7,864 nucleotides of DNA from Anaerolineae bacterium (GTDB lineage Bacteria; Chloroflexota; Anaerolineae; SpSt-600). Shown here one piece after another: positions 1 through 4,883 of the stretch. The translations under genes and the position numbers were made by a program. The notes under the pieces are model-generated. The model was not told where the DNA came from and ran no database searches. It was given only the letters and a program-made list of their open reading frames with translations. Position 1 is the first letter of the stretch, and each line of letters opens with the position of its first letter. The stretch spans positions 1-7,864 of the forward strand of contig JAPWUT010000074.1 of NCBI GenBank assembly GCA_028275425.1, written 5' to 3'.

Positions 1-54
1 GGCGGGGGGGGGGGGGGGGGGGGGGGGCGCCGCCCCCCCCCCCCCCCCCCCCCC
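1..54. repeat. Poly-G/poly-C inverted homopolymer (G24-CGCCG-C22)
   Basis: Twenty-four G (4-27) are followed by a five-base centre (CGCCG, 28-32) and twenty-two C (33-54), which could form one very long G:C hairpin. It is followed directly by the sequence that follows the repeat hairpin at 6387-6401 in the right-hand array, so it occupies the place of that hairpin with greatly lengthened arms. It could be slippage expansion in the genome. It could equally be an assembly or sequencing artefact at a contig edge, because G-only read tails are known from two-colour chemistry. Confidence 0.75.
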
Positions 55-349
55 AGGGGGTTTGGGGGATGTGCCCCCAGAATAAAACGAGGGGGAGTAG
101 CCCACATTACCAACCCCACCACGGGTGGCCCCAAAGTGCTGGCAAACCCAAAGCCAGCGGGGATGGGCAAAGGGGGTGGAGGGGGCACAGCCCCCTCCCA
201 GGGGGGTTGGGGGATGTGCCCCCAAAAACCAAAAGAGGGGGCGAGTTGCCCACTCCTACCAACCCCGCCACGAGTGGGGCCCAAAACTCTGGCGAACCCT
301 CAGCCAACGAGGGTGGGCAAATGGGGGTCCAGGGGGCGGAGCCCCCGGC
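55..349. repeat. Left hairpin-repeat array (about two units)
   Basis: Tandem imperfect repeats, about 145-150 bp per unit, each built from four small inverted repeats in fixed order. Module A has G5/C5 arms around ATGTG (63-79, 207-225). Module B is built on CCCCGCCACGAGTGGGG (263-279; a variant at 114-132). Module C pairs ACCCTC with GAGGGT (296-314). Module D pairs GGAGGGGG with CCCCCTCC (178-198), with a second copy at 332-346. The same modules recur in the same order and orientation at 6192-6556. The frames here stay open over long stretches, but the encoded peptides are low-complexity and simply follow the repeat, so I do not call genes. I see no recombinase or spacer structure. The array ends about 15 bp before the kptA Shine-Dalgarno, so it forms the whole visible upstream region of that gene. 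Confidence 0.85.
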
Positions 350-375
350 TCAAAAGCTTCTGCGGAGGAAAACTT

Positions 376-945
376 ATGAGAAAAGGCGCCCGAACAAAAC
401 TCAGCCGCTTCATGAGCTACATCCTGCGCCACCACCCAGAAAAAGTCGGCCTAACCCTGGACGAAGAAGGATTCGTCCCAATAGAAGAACTGGCAAAAGC
501 CATCGCCTCAACCCCTGGCTGGGAATGGGTTGAAAGACACCACCTCATGCAAGTGGTCTCAGGCGACCCCAAAGGGCGCTTCCAAGTAGTAGGGGATAAA
601 ATACGGGCGGCCTATGGCCACAGCATCGGAGTTTCCCTCAAATACAAGCCAGTTAAACCCCCCGAAATCCTATACCACGGGACATCCCGCCGCGCTATCC
701 AGGCCATCAGAAAAGAAGGCCTCAAACCGCAAAAGCGCCGCTACGTCCACCTCTCGGCCGACAAAGAAACAGCCTTTGAAGTAGGAAGCCGCCACGACGA
801 AAAGCCAGTGATTTTGACCATAAAAGCGAGGGAAGCCTACAAGGCCGGAATTTTCTTCACCAAAGCCGCCCCTAAAATCTTCCTTTCCGACCCCATACCC
901 CCTGAGTTTATAATCTTCCCCGAGGAGGAAGAAGATGCCGACTGA
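376..945 (+). CDS. kptA: RNA 2'-phosphotransferase (Tpt1/KptA family), 189 aa
   Basis: Transfers the 2'-phosphate left on RNA after ligation to NAD+, giving ADP-ribose 1'',2''-cyclic phosphate. In eukaryotes it finishes tRNA splicing; its role in bacteria is not settled. Visible family motifs are the N-terminal KLSRFMSYILRHHP (8-21, with Arg18-His19 as the first two of the Arg-His-Arg-Arg catalytic set), IRAAYGHS (77-83, Arg77), LYHGTS (99-104) and KRRYVHLS (120-127, where Arg121 or Arg122 is probably the last catalytic Arg). The length matches the family norm of about 180 aa. The frame is open back to 136, but that extension only reads through the repeat array. ATG 376 has GGAGG at 364-368 and starts the conserved domain. 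The gene overlaps queH by 11 bp. No promoter is visible between the repeats and the start, so transcription probably enters from or through the array. Confidence 0.93.
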   Translation: MRKGARTKLSRFMSYILRHHPEKVGLTLDEEGFVPIEELAKAIASTPGWEWVERHHLMQVVSGDPKGRFQVVGDKIRAAYGHSIGVSLKYKPVKPPEILYHGTSRRAIQAIRKEGLKPQKRRYVHLSADKETAFEVGSRHDEKPVILTIKAREAYKAGIFFTKAAPKIFLSDPIPPEFIIFPEEEEDAD

Positions 946-1507
946 ACCGGCGAGGATACTTCTCCACATCTGCTGTGCTCCTTGCAGCACCTACACCATA
1001 AACAGACTCCGAGAGCTGGGGTTTGAAGTCACAGGCTTCTGGTTCAACCCCAACATCCACCCCTACTCCGAACACCAACTTCGCCTGGAGACCCTCCGCC
1101 GCTATGCTTCCATAATAAACCTACCCTTGATAGAAGAGCCGGGGTACGAAATGGTCAACTTCCTCAGGGCCGTGTGTGGTCGGGAGCGCTTCCGAGTGAG
1201 GTGCAAGATATGCTATGAAATGCGGCTGCTCCGGACAGCGGTAAGGGCCAGAGAAAGAGGGTTTGACTTTTTCACCACAACGCTCCTCATAAGCCCTTAT
1301 CAGGACCAAGCGGCCATAAAGGAGATAGGGGAAAAGGTCGGAAAAGAAATAGGCGTGGAATTTTTCTTTGAGAACTTCCGCCGGGGGTGGGCCGAAAGGG
1401 GTAAACTTGCCCGCGAGTACAACCTCTACCGCCAACAGTACTGCGGCTGCATATTTAGTGAGTGGGAGAGGTACGACAAGAAAGGGGCCGAAGAATTCTG
1501 GGATTGA
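935..1507 (+). CDS. queH: Epoxyqueuosine reductase QueH (DUF208 family), 190 aa
   Basis: Catalyses the last step of queuosine synthesis, reducing epoxyqueuosine to queuosine at position 34 of GUN-anticodon tRNAs; it is the non-cobalamin alternative to QueG. The protein starts with the characteristic HICCAPC (11-17), followed by FNPNIHPYSEHQLR (37-50), the central RCKICYEMRL (89-98) and the C-terminal YCGCIFSE (169-176). The paired cysteines Cys13/Cys14, Cys90/Cys93 and Cys170/Cys172 are those expected to hold the [4Fe-4S] cluster and the adjacent iron reported for the family. The length is typical. GAGGAGG at 922-928, inside the kptA tail, serves ATG 935, and the 11-bp overlap implies translational coupling with kptA. 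Both products act on tRNA. No other queuosine gene (queC, D, E, F, A, tgt) is in the window, so the pathway or queuine salvage must be encoded elsewhere. Confidence 0.94.
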   Translation: MPTEPARILLHICCAPCSTYTINRLRELGFEVTGFWFNPNIHPYSEHQLRLETLRRYASIINLPLIEEPGYEMVNFLRAVCGRERFRVRCKICYEMRLLRTAVRARERGFDFFTTTLLISPYQDQAAIKEIGEKVGKEIGVEFFFENFRRGWAERGKLAREYNLYRQQYCGCIFSEWERYDKKGAEEFWD

Positions 1508-1594
1508 CCCCGCTATGAAGGTCCTGAAAGACTTAGCCCCCACGGCGGGGAGGCATAGAGGCCACCCCTTCCCACTAACCACGAGGGCCTTAGT

Positions 1595-1623
1595 TTGACA
1601 AAAAGTGGCTTATATGCTAAGAT
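1595..1623 (+). promoter_or_regulatory. Sigma70-type promoter of the methionine/SAM operon
   Basis: A perfect -35 TTGACA (1595-1600) is followed after exactly 17 bases by TAAGAT (1618-1623), a good -10. Transcription would begin near 1630, about 40 bases before the SAM-I aptamer, as expected for a riboswitch leader. The stretch 1508-1594 between the queH stop and this promoter shows no convincing terminator: the short inverted repeat around 1536-1548 lacks a following T run. Some read-through from kptA-queH therefore remains possible. Confidence 0.82.
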
Positions 1624-1670
1624 ACCCTCCAAATTTCAAAGGCTCTTTCAAAAGCGAAGTAGTCCGGGCG

Positions 1671-1792
1671 CCCTTATCAAGAGGGGTGGAGGGACCGGCC
1701 CTGCGAAGCCCCGGCAACCAGAACCGGCCATAAGCCGGTTCCAGGTGCCAATTCCGGCAGTATGCCCCCCAGGCATTACTGGGAGATGAGGG
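1671..1792 (+). promoter_or_regulatory. SAM-I (S-box) riboswitch aptamer
   Basis: The S-box landmarks are present in order: CTTATCAAGA at 1673, GGTGGAGGGAC at 1685-1695, CCCGGCAACCAG at 1710-1721, GGTGCCAATTCC at 1744-1755, and the closing GAGATGAG at 1783-1790. P1 pairs 1671-1678 with 1785-1792 with one G-U pair. P3 is a perfect 8-bp GAACCGGC/GCCGGTTC stem (1721-1728/1734-1741). P4 pairs 1758-1766 with 1772-1781 with one bulge. SAM binding stabilises P1, which frees the downstream terminator to form and switches the operon off. The controlled genes, mtnA through metK, fit SAM sensing. Confidence 0.96.
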
Positions 1793-1819
1793 TGGAATCC
1801 GGCGGAGATTTCCCCCCTC
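1788..1819 (+). promoter_or_regulatory. Candidate antiterminator of the SAM-I expression platform
   Basis: The 3' strand of P1 and the bases after it (1788-1795, GAGGGTGG) can pair with 1812-1819 (CCCCCCTC) with a single T/C mismatch. This excludes both P1 and the terminator stem, as expected for the SAM-free, gene-on state. The pairing was found by eye and no folding energy was calculated. Confidence 0.6.
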
Positions 1820-1834
1820 CCAGGGGGATTTTTT
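1811..1834 (+). terminator. Riboswitch-controlled intrinsic terminator
   Basis: TCCCCC (1811-1816) pairs with GGGGGA (1823-1828) across a six-base loop, followed at once by six T (1829-1834) and a further T-rich stretch to 1844. It lies 19 bases after the SAM-I aptamer and shares its 5' arm with the antiterminator pairing, as expected for an S-box expression platform. The stem is short but almost pure G:C. Confidence 0.82.
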
Positions 1835-1846
1835 ATTTATTTTTCC

Positions 1847-1879
1847 GGGCGCCCTAAGGCAGGGTGCCCTTAATTTTTT
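1847..1879 (+). terminator. Second hairpin with T tract in the mtnA leader
   Basis: GGGCGCCCT (1847-1855) pairs with AGGGTGCCC (1861-1869), nine pairs including one G-U, around loop AAGGC. It is followed by TTAATTTTTT (1870-1879), so it looks like a tandem terminator downstream of the riboswitch terminator. Its 5' arm lies in an 11-base sequence, CCGGGCGCCCT, that also occurs at 1664-1674 at the foot of riboswitch P1, so it may instead take part in leader refolding. Confidence 0.6.
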
Positions 1880-1880
1880 A

Positions 1881-1888
1881 AAGGGGGG
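1881..1888 (+). promoter_or_regulatory. Shine-Dalgarno of mtnA, also complementary to the leader C-tract
   Basis: AAGGGGGG lies eight bases before the TTG start of mtnA and is the only purine-rich site available to it. Bases 1882-1890 (AGGGGGGAA) are a perfect 9-bp complement of 1810-1818 (TTCCCCCCT), the 5' side of the riboswitch terminator. The site could therefore be masked in transcripts that escape termination. Confidence 0.7.
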
Positions 1889-1896
1889 AATAAAAG

Positions 1897-2931
1897 TTGC
1901 GCACAATTGAATGGCACAGCGGAACCGTAAAGCTTATAGACCAAAGACAATTGCCCCACCGCTTGGTGATAGAAGAATGCACGGACCATTACCAAATCGC
2001 CCAGGCCATCAAAGAGATGCACATTCGTGGAGCACCGGCTATTGGGGTGGCCGCGGCTTTCGGCCTTGCCTTGGTGGCCTTTCACTCCAAAGCTTCCTCC
2101 CCTCACGAACTCCTTAAGGAGTTGGAAGAGGCAGCGCTTGTCCTCCGCAATACCCGCCCTACAGCCGTCAACCTCTTCTGGGCTCTGGATAGGGTCTTAG
2201 CTAAGGCCCGCTCCAATGAAGGCAATTTGCCTTCGCTCAAGGAGGCAATCATCGCCGAGGCCCTCCTAATAGCCGAGGAAGATGTTGAGACGAACAAGAA
2301 GATGGGGGCCTTCGGAGCTACGTTGATTAAGGACGGCTACAACATCCTCACCCATTGCAACACCGGCGCTTTAGCCACAGTGGATTACGGCACTGCCCTT
2401 GGGGCAATAAGGACAGCATGGGAACAGGGTAAACGCATCCATGTTTGGGTGGATGAAACCCGCCCTCGCCTACAGGGTGCCCGCCTCACCGCTTGGGAAC
2501 TCAAGCAGCTGGGGATACCTGCTACCCTCATAGCCGATAACGTCGCCGGCTTGCTCATGCGCCAGGGCAAGGTGGACATCGTCCTCGTGGGAGCCGACCG
2601 CATCGCTGCTAACGGCGATGTGGCCAATAAAATCGGCACATATAACCTGGCCGTCTTAGCCCACCACCACGGCATACCTTTTTACTCCGTAGCCCCTACT
2701 TCCACAATTGACCTCTCCATCCCCTCCGGGGAACACATCCCCATTGAGGAAAGGGATGCCACGGAGGTCTCCCACATAGAAGGCATCCCCATAGCCCCCG
2801 AAGGCTTCCCGGTATACAACCCGGCCTTTGACGTAACCCCTCATCGCCTAATCACTGGCATAGTGACCGAAAAGGGCATCGTTTACCCGCCTTTTGACAT
2901 AAACCTGCGCCGTATTGTGGAGGATAGTTAG
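1897..2931 (+). CDS. mtnA: S-methyl-5-thioribose-1-phosphate isomerase, 344 aa
   Basis: Converts 5-methylthioribose 1-phosphate to 5-methylthioribulose 1-phosphate in recycling of methylthioadenosine, the by-product of SAM use in polyamine and other syntheses. The aldose isomerase signature is complete: RGAPAIG (44-50), THCNTG with catalytic Cys154, DETRPRLQGARLTAWEL (186-202), and GADRIAANGD with catalytic Asp234. The 80-residue spacing between Cys and Asp equals that of Bacillus subtilis MtnA (160/240). These residues separate it from the related eIF-2B alpha/beta/delta regulatory subunits. The start is TTG 1897: it gives the usual N-terminus MRTIEW, and no in-frame ATG lies nearby. It is the first gene after the SAM-I riboswitch. 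Its substrate-forming enzyme (MtnP, or MtnN plus MtnK) and the later salvage enzymes are absent from the window. The next gene begins on the base after its stop codon. Confidence 0.95.
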   Translation: MRTIEWHSGTVKLIDQRQLPHRLVIEECTDHYQIAQAIKEMHIRGAPAIGVAAAFGLALVAFHSKASSPHELLKELEEAALVLRNTRPTAVNLFWALDRVLAKARSNEGNLPSLKEAIIAEALLIAEEDVETNKKMGAFGATLIKDGYNILTHCNTGALATVDYGTALGAIRTAWEQGKRIHVWVDETRPRLQGARLTAWELKQLGIPATLIADNVAGLLMRQGKVDIVLVGADRIAANGDVANKIGTYNLAVLAHHHGIPFYSVAPTSTIDLSIPSGEHIPIEERDATEVSHIEGIPIAPEGFPVYNPAFDVTPHRLITGIVTEKGIVYPPFDINLRRIVEDS

Positions 2932-3828
2932 ATGGCTTCTCTGGTTAAAGCCGGCAGAAACACCTGGCTCCTTCTTGGAGGCTCAAACATAGGCCTCATA
3001 GTGGTGGAAGGAAAAGCTTTGATTGTAGATAGTGGCCTGGACAAAGACTCGGCAAGGGAGGTGGCAAAGGCCCTGGAGGAGCTTGGGGCTAAAGCTCATG
3101 CCCTCATAATCACCCACGCTCACGCTGACCACTTCGGGGGGGCGGCGGCTCTGAAAGAAAGGCTTGGGGTTAAAGTCTTTGCCCCCAAGTTTGAGGCAGC
3201 GGTTGTGGAGAACCCCGTTTTTGAACCCCTCTGGCTCTTCGGTGGGGCCTCACCTGTGAAACCTCTGCGCGGAAAATTCACCCTGGCCAAGCCTTGCCCA
3301 GTGGACGGATTGCTTGAAGAAGGCACAATCAACTTTGAAGGGATTGAAGTCAAAATCCTGCCCCTTTACGGCCATGCCCCAGGGCAAATAGGCCTGGCCT
3401 TTGAGGATTCTTTCTTCTGCGCTGACGCCTTCTTCCCCCTTGAAACCTTATCCAAGCACGGCATCCCTTATTGCACCGATATGGATTTGGCCATCGCTAC
3501 TTTGAAGAAGTTTGAAGAAAAAGCCTGGCCCTTTGAATTTTTCCTCCCCGGCCATGGCGACATCCTCAAGGATCCAGCCCCATTGGCCGAAGTGAACCGC
3601 AAACGCTTAGAGGAAATCAGGGATAAGGTGCTGGATTTGCTCGCTACTCCTTGCGATGAGGCTACTCTGATGCGCGGATTGGCTTCGGCTCTGGGCCTGG
3701 CCTACCGGGATTTACCCCACTATTACCTCTGCCGGACCACCTTGTATTCAGCCCTCGCTTCACTGGAAGGGGGCGGGATGGTAGAAGCCTTCATTGAGGG
3801 GAACAACCTCTTATGGCGGCGGATCTAA
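2932..3828 (+). CDS. MBL-fold metallohydrolase with C-terminal helical/winged-helix-like domain, substrate unknown, 298 aa
   Basis: A metallo-beta-lactamase-fold enzyme with a full set of metal ligands: THAHADH (61-67; His62, His64, Asp66, His67), GHAPGQ (His148), CADA (Asp165) and PGHGD (His208). It is therefore probably an active two-metal (Zn or Fe) hydrolase in the cytoplasm, since no signal peptide or membrane segment is seen. Residues about 215-298 form a charged helical tail, possibly a small winged helix like that of LACTB2/glyoxalase-II relatives. GTGGAGG at 2917-2923 lies in the mtnA tail, and ATG 2932 directly follows the mtnA stop, so translation is likely coupled. It lies inside the SAM-controlled operon between mtnA and a methionine synthase, which suggests a job in methylthio-sugar, homocysteine or thioester metabolism. 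Nothing in the sequence identifies the substrate. A general thioesterase, glyoxalase-like or RNase-like role remains possible. Confidence 0.88.
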   Translation: MASLVKAGRNTWLLLGGSNIGLIVVEGKALIVDSGLDKDSAREVAKALEELGAKAHALIITHAHADHFGGAAALKERLGVKVFAPKFEAAVVENPVFEPLWLFGGASPVKPLRGKFTLAKPCPVDGLLEEGTINFEGIEVKILPLYGHAPGQIGLAFEDSFFCADAFFPLETLSKHGIPYCTDMDLAIATLKKFEEKAWPFEFFLPGHGDILKDPAPLAEVNRKRLEEIRDKVLDLLATPCDEATLMRGLASALGLAYRDLPHYYLCRTTLYSALASLEGGGMVEAFIEGNNLLWRRI

Positions 3829-3840
3829 CGGGAGGTCTTC

Positions 3841-4872
3841 ATGGATAAAAGTAAGCTTCTCTGGCAATTGACCACTGTAGGTAGCCTTCCCCACACCGAG
3901 GTAGGGGAAGCATGGGCCATCATCATGGAAAATGCCCACGCAATCCCCAACTGGCCCCAGCTTCCGCGCCGCAGCTTCTTGGAAAACATGTACGTCCAAT
4001 TCTCCGAAAAGTTCCCCGGCGTGGTCCTGGACTTGGAGAACCAGCGGATTTACGTAGATAGAGGCAAGGAGTTGGAGCCGGAACTGGAAGCCCTTTACAT
4101 CGCTTACCTTGAGAACGACTTGGAGCACGGAGCCATAAGCCCAGATTATGCCCAAGGCTTAGCTACTGCCCACCAATTCCTATCGGGCCACCCCTTAGTG
4201 GCGGTGAAAGGCCAGGTGACAGGGCCAGTAAGTTGGGGCCTGAGCGTAGTTGACCAAGATAGGCGCCCGGTCCTCTACGATGAAGTCTTAGCCGAAGCAA
4301 TAGCCAAGCACCTCCGCCTCAAGGCTGCCTGGCAGGAAAAAGAGCTTAGGAAAATATCACCAAACACCATAATCTTTGTGGATGAACCCTACATGGCCGC
4401 TTTTGGGTCTGCATTTGTATCCCTGAGCCGGGAACAAGTTATATCCCTCTTGGAAGAAGTGTTCTCCGGGATAAAAGGCCTCAAAGGGGTCCACTGCTGC
4501 GCTAATACCGACTGGTCCATACTTTTGGAGACCTCAATTGACATCCTCAACCTTGATGCCTACGGCTACGCCGAGAACCTGGCCCTTTATCCGGAAGAAG
4601 TAAAGCGATTCTTGGAGCGAGGGGGGATAATCGCTTGGGGCATAGTTCCCGCCAGTGAAGAAGTGCACCGTGAGACCCCCGAAAGCTTGGTAGCCCGGCT
4701 TGAGGAAGCCATATCCCTCTTGGTAAAGAAAGGGGTCCCGAGGGAAGCCATCCTCAATTCTTCCATGATAACCCCGTCCTGCGGTACAGGCTCCTTAAGC
4801 CGAGAGACAGCGGAAAAGGTGATAAAAATGGCCGCCGAAGTGGCCAAAAGGATGCAGGATAAATACCTTTGA
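3841..4872 (+). CDS. mesB: Core (folate-independent) methionine synthase, MesB-like, 343 aa
   Basis: Matches only the C-terminal catalytic barrel of cobalamin-independent methionine synthase (MetE); the N-terminal half of the roughly 750-residue enzyme is missing. Such core enzymes methylate homocysteine using a methyl-corrinoid rather than methyl-folate; MesB in Dehalococcoides is reported to use methylcobalamin, probably from the corrinoid iron-sulfur protein. Visible features are TTVGSLPH at the N-terminus (11-18), KGQVTGPVSWG (123-133), IFVDEPYM (178-185), VHCCANTD (217-224) and MITPSCGTGSL (309-319). Zinc ligands are expected at His218, Cys220 (the His-X-Cys spacing of MetE) and Cys314; the MetE glutamate appears as Asp239 or another residue in LNLDAYGYAE. 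GGGAGG at 3830-3835 precedes ATG 3841, 12 bases after the MBL stop. The family call is firm. The choice of MesB over MesA, MesC or MesD rests on resemblance and bacterial context and is less sure. Uroporphyrinogen decarboxylase relatives share the fold. Confidence 0.82.
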   Translation: MDKSKLLWQLTTVGSLPHTEVGEAWAIIMENAHAIPNWPQLPRRSFLENMYVQFSEKFPGVVLDLENQRIYVDRGKELEPELEALYIAYLENDLEHGAISPDYAQGLATAHQFLSGHPLVAVKGQVTGPVSWGLSVVDQDRRPVLYDEVLAEAIAKHLRLKAAWQEKELRKISPNTIIFVDEPYMAAFGSAFVSLSREQVISLLEEVFSGIKGLKGVHCCANTDWSILLETSIDILNLDAYGYAENLALYPEEVKRFLERGGIIAWGIVPASEEVHRETPESLVARLEEAISLLVKKGVPREAILNSSMITPSCGTGSLSRETAEKVIKMAAEVAKRMQDKYL

Positions 4873-4883
4873 GGAGGTGCAAG

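Noticed and set aside
136..375. 80-residue N-terminal extension of KptA
   Set aside because: It reads through the hairpin repeats, has low-complexity Pro/Gly/Lys composition and no family homology that I recognise; ATG 376 has its own GGAGG and begins the conserved domain.
69..533. Open frames across the left array and into kptA
   Set aside because: They follow the repeat composition (few stops in GC-rich DNA), continue out of frame into a real gene, and show no ribosome binding site or domain.
1531..1550. Terminator after queH
   Set aside because: The C/G inverted repeat is short, ambiguous in pairing and not followed by T residues.
1897..2931. Translation initiation factor eIF-2B subunit
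   Set aside because: The isomerase catalytic residues Cys154 and Asp234 and their spacing are present, and the SAM riboswitch context supports MtnA.
4869..4883. TTG start of metK adding five residues
   Set aside because: The Shine-Dalgarno AGGAGG would then lie inside the coding sequence; ATG 4884 is correctly spaced from it and gives the standard N-terminus.
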